This document shows, one piece after another, positions 22,388 through 29,527 of a stretch of 32,292 nucleotides of DNA. The first letter of the stretch is position 1. Every line of letters starts with the position of its first letter. Location of the stretch: contig UQKV01000023.1 in assembly GCA_900541665.1 (NCBI GenBank), positions 1 through 32,292 on the forward strand. Reading direction: 5' to 3'. A model generated the notes under the pieces. That model was not told where the DNA came from. It did not search any database and saw only the letters and a program-made list of their open reading frames with translations. Made by a program: the position numbers and the translations under genes. The stretch is from an uncultured Collinsella sp. (GTDB lineage Bacteria > Actinomycetota > Coriobacteriia > Coriobacteriales > Coriobacteriaceae).

Positions 22388-23248
22388 ATGACAACTTCGC
22401 CTTTGGCAAACCCCACGGCCACCAGGGAGCTGCTGGAGGAGTTTGGCCTTGCGACCAAGCATCGCCTGGGCCAGAACTTTCTAGTCGACAATCATGTGAT
22501 CGAGCGTATCTGCGAGCTTGCCGAGCTTGCAGGTGACGAGCGCGTACTCGAGGTGGGTCCGGGCGTTGGTACGCTCACGCTTGCGCTGCTGCAGGAGGCG
22601 GCGTGCGTCACGTCGATCGAGGCCGACCCCGAGCTCGAGCCGGTGCTCGATGCCCATGCCGCCGACTATGCCAACTTCCGCTTTATCATGGGCGACGCGC
22701 TCAAGGTGGGTCCGGAGCAGATTGAGCAGGCTGCGGGCGGTGAGCCGACGGTGTTTGTCGCGAACCTGCCCTATAACGTGGCGGCGACGATCATTTTGCA
22801 ATTTTTCCAGACGATGCCGGCGCTCAAGCGTGCCGTCGTCATGGTGCAAAAGGAGGTTGCCGATCGCATTGCCGCAGTGCCGGGCAACAAGACCTATGGC
22901 GGCTATACGGCAAAGCTCGGCCTGTATGCGCAGGTGACGGGCCGCTTTGAGGTGCCGCCGCGCTGCTTTATGCCGGCGCCGCACGTGGACTCGGCCGTCG
23001 TGCGTATCGACCGTGTTGACGGCGTGGTGCCCGAGGGGCTCGATCGCGAATTTGTGTCCCGCGTGATTGATGCTGCATTTGCCCAGCGTCGCAAGACCAT
23101 CCGCAATTCCATGAGCGCCAACGGCTTTGCCAAGGACGTGCTCGATGCCGCTTTTGAGGCTTGCGGTATCGCACCCACCACGCGCGCCGAGACGCTTGAT
23201 GTTGCCGACTTTGTCCGCCTGGCCCAGGAGCTAATCCATGATGCCTAA
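22388..23248 (+). CDS. rsmA: 16S rRNA dimethyladenosine transferase (KsgA)
   Basis: RsmA dimethylates A1518 and A1519 in helix 45 of 16S rRNA and acts as a late checkpoint of 30S assembly. The 286-residue product has H-R-L-G-Q-N-F-L-V-D near the N-terminus, the SAM-binding loop V-L-E-V-G-P-G-V-G-T-L-T, and the catalytic N-L-P-Y motif (V-A-N-L-P-Y-N-V-A). The C-terminal helical domain ends normally. AGGAGG lies 5 bases before the ATG. Its last 11 bases overlap tatD. Confidence 0.96.
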   Translation: MTTSPLANPTATRELLEEFGLATKHRLGQNFLVDNHVIERICELAELAGDERVLEVGPGVGTLTLALLQEAACVTSIEADPELEPVLDAHAADYANFRFIMGDALKVGPEQIEQAAGGEPTVFVANLPYNVAATIILQFFQTMPALKRAVVMVQKEVADRIAAVPGNKTYGGYTAKLGLYAQVTGRFEVPPRCFMPAPHVDSAVVRIDRVDGVVPEGLDREFVSRVIDAAFAQRRKTIRNSMSANGFAKDVLDAAFEACGIAPTTRAETLDVADFVRLAQELIHDA

Positions 23249-24155
23249 TGCCGCGCGCGTGACGTTTACCAAGAAAAAGAAGACGGTCGCCTGCCCCGTG
23301 CCCTTGGCACCGCTTGCCGACACGCATGCGCATCTGCTTTCGTTTTGGGGCAAAGAAGTGCCCGAGACGCTCGTGCGCGCCAAAGCCGCGGGCGTCGACC
23401 TGTTGGTGACGATGTTCGACCCCATCGCTGACAAACGCAGCGTGGCGGACTATAGCGACTGGCTCGTGCGCGAAATTCTGCCGATGCAGGATATCCCGCA
23501 GATCAAGTATCTTGCCGGCGTGCATCCGTATGGCGCGCCGGACTATACCGACGACGTTCACGCACAGGTCGTTGCCGCACTCGATGACCCTTTGTGCGCT
23601 GGTATCGGCGAGATCGGTCTGGACTACCACATGGATTACGATGACGACATCGCGCCGGCGCCCCACAGCGTGCAGGTTGATTGCATGGCACGTCAGCTCG
23701 AAGTTGCCGTACGCCGCAATGTGCCGGTGGAGCTGCACTTGCGGCACGAGGACTCGGATGGGGAGCGCACCTCGCACGTTGATGCGTACAACGTGCTGCG
23801 CGAGGTGGGTGTGCCTCAGGCCGGTTGTGTGCTGCACTGCTTTGGCGAGGACCGCGCCACGATGGAGCGCTTTGTGGAGCTGGGCTGCTATATCGCCTAT
23901 GGTGGTGCGGCCACCTTTAAGCGCAACGACGACGTGCGCGAGGCATTTGCGGCAACCCCACTCGATCGAATTTTGTTCGAGACGGATTGCCCGTATATGG
24001 CTCCGGAGCCCATCCGCGGTCTTGAATGCGAGCCGGCAATGATCTCCATTACGGCAAACACGCTGGTCAACGACCGTGTCGATCGCACCGGCGAGGATGC
24101 TGAGGCAATCGCGCGAGCAGCTTGGGAAAATGCCTGCAAACTTTTTCAAAAATAG
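23238..24155 (+). CDS. tatD: TatD family hydrolase (metal-dependent DNase)
   Basis: TatD proteins are metal-dependent nucleases of the amidohydrolase fold with roles in DNA repair or turnover. The 305-residue product has the metal-binding D-T-H-A-H-L near residue 33, G-V-H-P, G-E-I-G-L-D-Y-H, V-E-L-H-L-R-H, V-L-H-C-F and E-T-D-C-P-Y, so all metal ligands appear present. It carries an N-terminal basic extension of about 25 residues before the domain and is longer than the common 260. Two adjacent ATGs exist (23238 and 23241) behind AGGAG. In many bacteria tatD and rsmA are neighbours, usually in the opposite order. Confidence 0.92.
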   Translation: MMPNAARVTFTKKKKTVACPVPLAPLADTHAHLLSFWGKEVPETLVRAKAAGVDLLVTMFDPIADKRSVADYSDWLVREILPMQDIPQIKYLAGVHPYGAPDYTDDVHAQVVAALDDPLCAGIGEIGLDYHMDYDDDIAPAPHSVQVDCMARQLEVAVRRNVPVELHLRHEDSDGERTSHVDAYNVLREVGVPQAGCVLHCFGEDRATMERFVELGCYIAYGGAATFKRNDDVREAFAATPLDRILFETDCPYMAPEPIRGLECEPAMISITANTLVNDRVDRTGEDAEAIARAAWENACKLFQK

Positions 24156-24158
24156 TTC

Positions 24159-24187
24159 TTGCGTTCGCGATGGCGCTCCGTTATTCT
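24159..24187 (+). promoter_or_regulatory. promoter of tRNA-Leu
   Basis: TTGCGT (24159-24164) and TATTCT (24182-24187) are separated by 17 bases. The A/T tract at 24138-24153, inside the end of tatD, may act as an UP element. Confidence 0.7.
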
Positions 24188-24198
24188 AATTCCTGCAC

Positions 24199-24285
24199 GC
24201 GGGCGTGGCGGAATTGGCAGACGCGTACGGTTCAGGTCCGTATGGGGGCAACCCCATGAAGGTTCAAGTCCTTTCGCCCGCACCA
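24199..24285 (+). tRNA. tRNA-Leu (CAG)
   Basis: The gene is 87 bases with a long variable arm (class II). The acceptor is GCGGGCG/CGCCCGC, the anticodon loop TTCAGGT gives CAG, and CCA is encoded. Confidence 0.96.
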
Positions 24286-24296
24286 TTGAATGAAAG

Positions 24297-24321
24297 AGCT
24301 CCCAGCAATGGGAGCTTTTTT
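24297..24321 (+). terminator. rho-independent terminator of tRNA-Leu
   Basis: AGCTCCCA and TGGGAGCT enclose a GCAA tetraloop, followed by TTTTTT. Confidence 0.93.
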
Positions 24322-24374
24322 GTTATGGGCCGTTTTTGGCAGATTTGCCATATCGATTTCGCGCGGTAGATGCC

Positions 24375-24599
24375 CCTGTGGTCAAAAAGTGGCAAATATG
24401 AGTACTGACATGAAAATAGAGACATTTCATGAAGCCATTTTTGCTCATTTTACGCAACAGATGTACGCTAATTTGGCTCAACCTTGAGACAAAATGAAGT
24501 AATTTCGATAGACCTCGGGTTCAACGAGGCGATTTTGACCCAAATACGCTGTTACTAAACTGGTAACAGTACTCATATTTGGCCTTTTTTGACCACGGG
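24375..24599. repeat. 225-base element with 33-base inverted ends (MITE-like)
   Basis: Positions 24375-24407 and 24567-24599 are inverted repeats matching at 29 of 33 positions; the inner 15 bases are identical (CAAATATGAGTACTG on the left). The interior is A/T-rich compared with the flanks and contains smaller hairpins: CATGAAA/TTTCATG, CCTCG/CGAGG, and CTGTTAC/GTAACAG next to the right end. No reading frame of note fills it and no clear target-site duplication is seen. It lies between the tRNA-Leu terminator and the SPFH gene promoter. It could be a non-autonomous mobile element or an interspersed regulatory repeat. Confidence 0.65.
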
Positions 24600-24635
24600 T
24601 CCTCTTGTTGGTGTCACATAGCTGCTTCGTGCGGG

Positions 24636-24641
24636 TATCCT
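24636..24641 (+). promoter_or_regulatory. -10 element for the SPFH gene
   Basis: TATCCT preceded by GGG lies 33 bases upstream of the start codon and just outside the right end of the inverted-repeat element. No -35 is evident. Confidence 0.35.
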
Positions 24642-24673
24642 AATGCCAACGTGTGCCTATCAGAGGAGAGACC

Positions 24674-25612
24674 ATGCTGTTGTCCGGTATCATCGCCGCC
24701 CTTACCAGCCTTTTGATTCCCATCATCATTCTGTTGCTGCTGCTTCCCAACGCCTGCTATGTCGTTGAACAACAGCATGCCGTGATCATCGAACGTCTGG
24801 GCAAGTTTAACCGCATCGTCAACGCGGGCTTCCACATGAAGGTGCCCGTGATCGACCGCAAGGCCGCTACGGTGAGTCTGCGCACCATGAAAAACGGTTT
24901 TGGCATCGACGTTAAGACCCAGGACAACGTGACCATCGGCCTTGAGGTCTCTGCTCAGTACCACGTGAGCTATGACATGGGCGCCGGCCCGGCAGATTCG
25001 GGCATCTACAAGAGCTACTATATGCTGCAGGAGCCCGTCGACCAGATGCGTGACTTCATCACCGACGCTCTGCGCTCTTCGATTCCCGTCTACACACTCG
25101 ATGAGGTCTTTGCCAAGAAGGATGACATCGCCAAGGACGTTAATGCCACCGTGTCCGAGCAGATGGCTGCCTACGGCTTCACCCTCGTGTCGACACTCAT
25201 CACCAAAATCGCGCTGCCGACCGAGGTCGAGAACTCCATGAACGACATCAATGCCGCCCAGCGAAAGCGCGCTGCCGCGCAGGAGCTCGCCGAGGCCGAC
25301 CGCATCAAGCGCGTCACCGAGGCGACCGCCGAGGCTGAGGCGATGGAAAAGGCGGGCGAGGGCATCGCCAACCAGCGCAAGGCCATCGCGCTGGGCATCA
25401 AGGATTCGCTCGAGATCATCCAGGAGACGGGAGTCGGTAACGACGAGGCCAACCAGCTGTTCATGTTTACGCAGTGGTCCGAGATGATGACGGAGTTCGC
25501 TCGTACGGGTAAAACCTCGACGGTCGTGCTGCCGAGCGATTTCTCGCAGTCGGCCTCGATGTTCGAGCAGATGCTGACAGCCAGCAAAGTTCAAAACGAT
25601 TCGAAGGAGTAG
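24674..25612 (+). CDS. SPFH/Band 7 (stomatin/prohibitin-like) membrane protein
   Basis: The 312-residue product has one N-terminal membrane helix (L-T-S-L-L-I-P-I-I-I-L-L-L-L) and then the SPFH domain, with V-V-E-Q-Q-H-A-V-I-I-E-R-L-G-K-F and D-V-K-T-Q-D-N-V-T-I. An Ala/Glu-rich coiled coil (about 195-245) with A-E-A-D-R-I-K-R-V-T-E-A follows. Such proteins form oligomeric scaffolds in membrane microdomains and modulate proteases or channels. The ATG at 24674 has GAGGAG upstream; a longer in-frame ATG at 24653 is less likely. rlmH follows after 6 bases, so the two are co-transcribed. Confidence 0.88.
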   Translation: MLLSGIIAALTSLLIPIIILLLLLPNACYVVEQQHAVIIERLGKFNRIVNAGFHMKVPVIDRKAATVSLRTMKNGFGIDVKTQDNVTIGLEVSAQYHVSYDMGAGPADSGIYKSYYMLQEPVDQMRDFITDALRSSIPVYTLDEVFAKKDDIAKDVNATVSEQMAAYGFTLVSTLITKIALPTEVENSMNDINAAQRKRAAAQELAEADRIKRVTEATAEAEAMEKAGEGIANQRKAIALGIKDSLEIIQETGVGNDEANQLFMFTQWSEMMTEFARTGKTSTVVLPSDFSQSASMFEQMLTASKVQNDSKE

Positions 25613-25618
25613 ACGCGC

Positions 25619-26089
25619 GTGAAATACACCGTCGTTTGCGTCGGTAAGCTCAAGGAGCGCTTTTGGAAGGACGCGTGCGCTGAGTATACCAAGCGCCTAG
25701 GTGCCTATGCCAAGGTTGATATCCGCGAGGTGGCCGATATCGACCCGGCTAAGGCGGGCGGCGTGGATGCCGCACGCGACAAGGAGGGGGCGGCAATTCT
25801 TGCTGCATTGCCGTCTCGGGCGCATGTGATCCTGCTAGCTATCGAGGGCAAGGAGCGTTCGAGTGAGGAGCTCTCGGCGCGGCTCGACGATCTTATGCTG
25901 CGAGGCAGCAGCGACATTGCCTTTGTAATCGGCGGTTCGGACGGCGTGAGTGATGAGGTGCGCGCCCGCGCCGACGAGATGCTCAGCTTTGGACGCATTA
26001 CCTTGCCGCATAACCTGGCGCGTGTGGTGCTGCTAGAGCAGATTTACCGTGCCTGCAAGATCAGTCGTGGCGAGCCGTATCACAAATAG
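25619..26089 (+). CDS. rlmH: 23S rRNA (pseudouridine-1915-N3)-methyltransferase
   Basis: RlmH methylates pseudouridine 1915 in helix 69 of 23S rRNA on the assembled ribosome. The 156-residue product is a compact SPOUT protein with V-G-K-L-K-E at the N-terminus and the SAM-binding knot F-V-I-G-G-S-D-G-V. It ends with L-P-H-N-L-A-R-V-V-L-L-E-Q-I-Y-R-A and the invariant G-E-P-Y-H-K. The GTG start at 25619 has AAGGAG 8 bases upstream, overlapping the stop of the SPFH gene. Confidence 0.96.
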   Translation: MKYTVVCVGKLKERFWKDACAEYTKRLGAYAKVDIREVADIDPAKAGGVDAARDKEGAAILAALPSRAHVILLAIEGKERSSEELSARLDDLMLRGSSDIAFVIGGSDGVSDEVRARADEMLSFGRITLPHNLARVVLLEQIYRACKISRGEPYHK

Positions 26090-26162
26090 GTCGGCAATAC
26101 GAAACAATGGCGTGGGACAATACCTTTCGTTTTGAGGAATGTGTCTGAAAGGACTATGAGAT

Positions 26163-26933
26163 ATGAAGATTGGATTTGTCGGTTTTGGCAATATGGCGAG
26201 CGCTATGGCCGATGGCTGGATCGCTGCCGGTGTAGCTGCGAGCGACATGTGCGCCTGCGCGGGTCGCTACGACGCACTGGTTGAGCGCTGCGTGGCACGC
26301 GGCATGGTCGCCTGCCACGATGCCGCCGAGGTTGTCGCCGCATCCGATATCGTGGTCGCTGCGGTCAAACCGTACATGATCGAGAAGATATTCGCCCCGC
26401 TCAAGGATGCTCTTGCCAAAAAGGTCGTTCTGTCGGTTGCCTGGACCTGGGACAGTGCCAAGTGGGAGCAGGTCCTGCCGGGCGTCGCGCATATCTCGAC
26501 GGTGCCCAACACACCGGTTTCGGTGGGCGAGGGCGTCATCGCTTGTGAGAAGGCTTCCACGCTTAGTGATGAGCAGAGCACAGTGGTGCTTGATCTGCTT
26601 GGCAAGCTCGGTGCGGTGGTCGAGCTCGATACGAGCCTGCTGTTTGTGGGCGGCACGGTGGGTGGTTGCGCTCCGGCATTTGTCGCTATGGCAATCGAGG
26701 CCCTGAGCGATGCGGCGGTCAAGCACGGTATCCCGCGTGCCGATGCCTATCGCATTGTGAGCCAGATGGTGCTGGGTACGGCAAAGCTGCAGCTTGCAAC
26801 TGGCCAGCATCCTGCGGCGATGAAGGATGCCGTATGCTCGCCCGGTGGTGCCACCATCAAGGGCGTCGTTGCGCTCGAGGACGCCGGCATGCGCAGCGCC
26901 CTGGTCAAGGCAATCGACGCAACTCTCCAGTAA
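26163..26933 (+). CDS. proC: pyrroline-5-carboxylate reductase
   Basis: ProC reduces pyrroline-5-carboxylate to proline with NAD(P)H. The 256-residue product has the dinucleotide fold G-F-G-N-M-A-S-A-M at residues 7-15, A-V-K-P, and V-P-N-T-P-V-S-V-G-E-G. Its C-terminal dimerisation domain carries A-M-K-D-A-V-C-S-P-G-G-A-T-I-K-G-V, close to the family's D-x-V-x-S-P-G-G-T-T. The length is slightly short but complete. AAAGGA precedes the ATG. The stop codon directly abuts the inverted-repeat element downstream. Confidence 0.92.
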   Translation: MKIGFVGFGNMASAMADGWIAAGVAASDMCACAGRYDALVERCVARGMVACHDAAEVVAASDIVVAAVKPYMIEKIFAPLKDALAKKVVLSVAWTWDSAKWEQVLPGVAHISTVPNTPVSVGEGVIACEKASTLSDEQSTVVLDLLGKLGAVVELDTSLLFVGGTVGGCAPAFVAMAIEALSDAAVKHGIPRADAYRIVSQMVLGTAKLQLATGQHPAAMKDAVCSPGGATIKGVVALEDAGMRSALVKAIDATLQ

Positions 26934-27092
26934 AACCTGCCATTTAGGGACAGGTTTATTTTGGCAGGTTTTTCCTGCGGTTTTGTCCTTTTAGCGAAAA
27001 GCGCCCCGCAACTGGCTCAATTCCAGTTGCGGGGCGCTTGCGTTTGCCCAGATAAAACCGATCAAAATAAACCTGTCCCTTTTTGGCAGGTT
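26934..27092. repeat. 159-base inverted-repeat element filling a convergent gap
   Basis: AACCTGCC...GGGACAGGTTTATTTT at 26934-26962 is repeated in inverted orientation at 27064-27092 (26 of 29 positions match). The left end starts at the base after the proC TAA, and the right end overlaps the stop codon of the minus-strand gene. A second GGCAGGTT at 26963-26970 can also pair with the left end. The centre holds a strong hairpin, listed separately. It may be an interspersed repeat adopted as a bidirectional terminator. Confidence 0.65.
26999..27039. terminator. bidirectional terminator hairpin between proC and the minus-strand gene
   Basis: A perfect 17-base stem (AAGCGCCCCGCAACTGG and its complement) encloses a 7-base loop. 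On the minus strand the stem is followed by TTCG, and the stem base supplies two more T residues; on the plus strand only TTGCG follows. T tracts are weak in both directions. Confidence 0.6.
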
Positions 27093-27264
27093 AGTCCCAG
27101 AAGCTGTCTTCCTCATCCTCGGACTTGGGTCCGCGGTCGACGTACATCTTATGGGTACGCTTCTCCATTACAAAGGCAAGAATCGCAAATAACAGGATGC
27201 CGCCGGCGAAAAGGATGGCAAAACCGGTGCGGGTGCCAAACAAAAAGGAAAAAACTGCGTCCAT
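27091..27264 (-). CDS. small membrane protein, 57 residues (possibly DUF6724-like)
   Basis: The minus-strand frame encodes 57 residues: M-D-A-V-F-S-F-L-F-G-T-R-T-G, then one membrane helix (F-A-I-L-F-A-G-G-I-L-L-F-A-I-L-A-F-V), then M-E-K-R-T-H-K-M-Y and an acidic tail ending D-S-F-W-D. AGAAGG precedes the ATG by about 5 bases. It has a promoter shared in mirror image with serS and a terminator hairpin downstream, so it is a complete transcription unit. I believe similar short proteins are common in Coriobacteriia (DUF6724), but that is from memory and unverified. The function is unknown; the positive residues after the helix suggest that the C-terminus is cytoplasmic. Confidence 0.75.
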   Translation of the reverse strand: MDAVFSFLFGTRTGFAILFAGGILLFAILAFVMEKRTHKMYVDRGPKSEDEEDSFWD

Positions 27265-27307
27265 TGGGTGCCTTCTTGCGTAGTTGAGTTGGGTCGTAAA
27301 CGCTCAT

Positions 27308-27319
27308 AAGTATATACTT
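27308..27319. promoter_or_regulatory. palindromic -10 serving divergent promoters (serS and the small membrane protein)
   Basis: AAGTATATACTT is a perfect 12-base palindrome. It contains TATACT on the plus strand (27313-27318) and TATACT on the minus strand (27309-27314). A TTGGGT -35 lies 18 bases upstream on the plus strand (27289-27294), and a TTGTAC lies about 15 bases away on the minus strand. Two more palindromes follow toward serS: TACATGTA (27325-27332) and AGGTTGCAACCT (27335-27346). Confidence 0.6.
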
Positions 27320-27375
27320 GCCCATACATGTACAAGGTTGCAACCTAAATGGAATGTATATCGCCGGAGGATCTA

Positions 27376-28659
27376 ATGCTTGATATCAAGTTTGTTCGCG
27401 AGAACCCCGATGCCATCGATGTCGCCATGGCTAACCGCCAGACGTCTTGGGATCGCGAGAAGTTCTTTGAGCTCGACGACGAGCGCCGTGCCGTCATCAC
27501 CGAGGTCGAGGAGCTCCAGGCTACGCGCAATGCCGAGTCCAAGAAGATCGGCGCCCTGATGAAGGAGGGCAAGAAGGACGAGGCCGAGGCCGCCAAGGAG
27601 GCCGTGCGCGCCGTCAACGAGAAGATTGACGGTCTGGCCGAGCGTCGTACTGCTCTCGAGCAGGAGCAGTACGACTTCATGGCTCACCTGCCCAACATTC
27701 CTTGCGAGGCCACGCCGTACGGCAAGGACGAGGACGAGAACATTGAGCGCCGTCGTTGGGGCACCCCGCGCGAGTTCGACTTCGACTTTAAGCCGCACTG
27801 GGATCTGGGCACCGATCTGGACATCCTCGACTTCGAGCGCGGCAACAAGCTCTCCGGCAGCCGCTTCACCGTTCTCGGTGGCGCCGGCGCCCGTCTTGAG
27901 CGCGCCCTTATCAACTTCTTCCTCGATACGCACACCAGCCGTGGCTTTAAGGAGTGGTGGCCGCCTATCGTCGTCAAGCGTCAGACCATGTTTGGCACGG
28001 GCCAGCTGCCCAAGTTCGAGGACGACGCCTACCACGTCTCGGGCGACAACTTCCTGATCCCCACCGCCGAGGTCGTGCTCACCAACCTGCACGCCGGCGA
28101 GGTCCTCGACGCCGACACCCTGCCGCGCCGCTACACCGCCTTCACCCCCTGCTTCCGCGAGGAGGCCGGTTCCGCCGGTCGCGACACCCGCGGCATCATC
28201 CGTCAGCACGAGTTCGACAAGGTCGAGATGGTCAAGTTCGCTAAACCGGAGGAGTCCGACGAGGAGCTCGAGAGCATGACCGCCGAGGCCGAGTACCTGC
28301 TGCAGCAGCTGGGCCTTCCGTATCGCGTGATTAGCCTGTGCACCGGCGACTTGGGCTTCTCTGCCCGTCAGACCTACGACGTCGAGGTCTGGCTGCCGAG
28401 CTACAACGCCTACAAGGAGATCAGCTCCTGCTCCAACTGCGGTGACTTCCAGGCTCGCCGCGCCAACATCAAGTATCGCGACCCCGAGAACTTCAAGGGT
28501 TCGCGCTACCTGCACACTCTCAACGGTTCCGGCCTGCCGGCCGGCCGCACCATGGCCGCCATTCTGGAGAACTACCAGAACGCCGACGGTACCATCACGA
28601 TCCCCGAGGTTCTGCGTCCTTACATGGGCGGTCTCGAGAAGATCGAGCCGGTCGCGTAA
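27376..28659 (+). CDS. serS: seryl-tRNA synthetase
   Basis: SerRS charges tRNA-Ser. The 427-residue product begins M-L-D-I-K-F-V-R-E-N-P-D. It then has the long antiparallel coiled-coil arm (about 30-100) that grips the variable arm of tRNA-Ser, and the class II catalytic core. The core shows M-F-G-T-G-Q-L-P-K-F, T-A-E-V-V-L-T-N-L, the motif 2 region T-P-C-F-R-E-E-A-G-S-A-G-R-D-T-R-G, and motif 3 with G-S-G-L-P-A-G-R-T. I chose ATG 27376, which has GGAGG 5 bases upstream, over ATG 27349. A tRNA-Ser gene lies about 3.4 kb downstream. Confidence 0.97.
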   Translation: MLDIKFVRENPDAIDVAMANRQTSWDREKFFELDDERRAVITEVEELQATRNAESKKIGALMKEGKKDEAEAAKEAVRAVNEKIDGLAERRTALEQEQYDFMAHLPNIPCEATPYGKDEDENIERRRWGTPREFDFDFKPHWDLGTDLDILDFERGNKLSGSRFTVLGGAGARLERALINFFLDTHTSRGFKEWWPPIVVKRQTMFGTGQLPKFEDDAYHVSGDNFLIPTAEVVLTNLHAGEVLDADTLPRRYTAFTPCFREEAGSAGRDTRGIIRQHEFDKVEMVKFAKPEESDEELESMTAEAEYLLQQLGLPYRVISLCTGDLGFSARQTYDVEVWLPSYNAYKEISSCSNCGDFQARRANIKYRDPENFKGSRYLHTLNGSGLPAGRTMAAILENYQNADGTITIPEVLRPYMGGLEKIEPVA

Positions 28660-28682
28660 CTTGGCTGCATAGGGGATATGCA

Positions 28683-28709
28683 AGGGCGCTCCTTCGGGGG
28701 CGCCCTATT
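28683..28709 (+). terminator. terminator of serS
   Basis: AGGGCGCTCC pairs with GGGGCGCCCT around a TTCG tetraloop, followed by a short ATTT. Confidence 0.75.
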
Positions 28710-28759
28710 TCGTGCGCAGGTCCATACCATGCCGTGCGGACAGCTCAATAGAAAACACA

Positions 28760-28799
28760 CGAACAACTGTTCTGTATACAGCCATCTACCTGCTATGCT
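28760..28799 (+). promoter_or_regulatory. LexA-like box overlapping a promoter
   Basis: CGAACAACTGTTCT (28760-28773) fits the Gram-positive SOS box (CGAAC, four bases, GTTC) at all but two degenerate positions. It overlaps a TTCTGT -35 (28770-28775), 18 bases before a TATGCT -10 (28794-28799). A CTGTATACAG palindrome (28772-28781) adjoins it. Binding of LexA here would block the gene at 28833. Confidence 0.5.
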
Positions 28800-28832
28800 T
28801 TTGCTAAATAAGAGCGAGAGAAAGGGGGCGCG

Positions 28833-29210
28833 ATGGAGCTGTTTGATGATCGGGTGGTTTTGTTTGAGAGCGACGAGGGCGGGGAGTACCTGCTTGTAAC
28901 GTGTGAGCCGTCTGGCATGGGCGGCCTGGTGGTTCGGCAGACGAGTGAGGGTCCGTTGACACAATGGTGCTTTGAGGAGTCGCCGCATGTGGCCGAGACC
29001 TTTGTGACGCACGAGGGACTTGTGGCGCTGGAGCACTTCTATGGAGTTGGGACTTCCAACCAGGTCGCGCGCATGCTGAGCATCTCGTTTGCCGATTATG
29101 ATTGTGCCCAGCGGGTGAGATCGCTCCTGAGGGAACTTGATGCCAAGTTCGACGTGATCGAAAAGCCAATCGATCGTACGGGGAACAGCGGTATATGCGG
29201 AGCAGCATGA
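28833..29210 (+). CDS. hypothetical protein, possibly SOS-regulated
   Basis: I do not recognise this 125-residue protein. It is acidic, with no membrane helix or signal peptide. It begins M-E-L-F-D-D-R-V-V-L-F-E-S-D-E-G, has alternating hydrophobic residues suggesting an N-terminal beta-rich half (L-L-V-T-C-E-P, G-L-V-V-R-Q-T), and a helical C-terminal half (C-A-Q-R-V-R-S-L-L-R-E-L-D-A-K). An AAAGGGGG Shine-Dalgarno precedes the ATG. It is a single-gene unit between serS and tRNA-Arg, with a LexA-like box in its promoter, which would suggest a role in the DNA-damage response if the box is real. Confidence 0.75.
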   Translation: MELFDDRVVLFESDEGGEYLLVTCEPSGMGGLVVRQTSEGPLTQWCFEESPHVAETFVTHEGLVALEHFYGVGTSNQVARMLSISFADYDCAQRVRSLLRELDAKFDVIEKPIDRTGNSGICGAA

Positions 29211-29246
29211 CAAAACTGCGTTCCACAAAAAAGTTTGAGATTGTGC

Positions 29247-29277
29247 TTGACTCCAATAAGCTAAAGTGGTTTTATAT
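29247..29277 (+). promoter_or_regulatory. probable promoter of tRNA-Arg
   Basis: TTGACT (29247-29252) is followed by an A/T-rich TTATAT (29272-29277), 19 bases apart. The spacing is longer than usual and the exact -10 is uncertain. Confidence 0.4.
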
Positions 29278-29287
29278 GTCTTGCGCT

Positions 29288-29364
29288 GCGGCGTTACCTC
29301 AGCTGGATAGAGGGTCTGACTACGAATCAGAACGTCATAGGTTCGAATCCTATACGCCGCACCA
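29288..29364 (+). tRNA. tRNA-Arg (ACG)
   Basis: The 77-base gene has acceptor GCGGCGT/ACGCCGC, anticodon loop CTACGAA (ACG, expected to be read as inosine), T loop TTCGAAT and an encoded CCA. Confidence 0.97.
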
Positions 29365-29375
29365 TTTGAGATTAA

Positions 29376-29403
29376 AGCTCCCGGCAACGGGGGCTTTTCT
29401 TTT
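29376..29403 (+). terminator. rho-independent terminator of tRNA-Arg
   Basis: AGCTCCCG and CGGGGGCT enclose a GCAA tetraloop, followed by a TTTCTTTT tract. Confidence 0.9.
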
Positions 29404-29527
29404 GCGCCAGCTTGAGTGCTTTCGTCCAAAGGGACGATTTCCTGTCGACTCGTGTAAGATTCCGAGTAGATGTCGCGACTTATTCGTGACCACTCCTTCT
29501 TCAAGCGACCGATCAGGGTGATATTTC

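Noticed and set aside
27320..27375. T-box leader for serS (and the similar short leader of metG at 20637-20675).
   Set aside because: Both leaders are far too short and lack the T-box consensus and an antiterminator.
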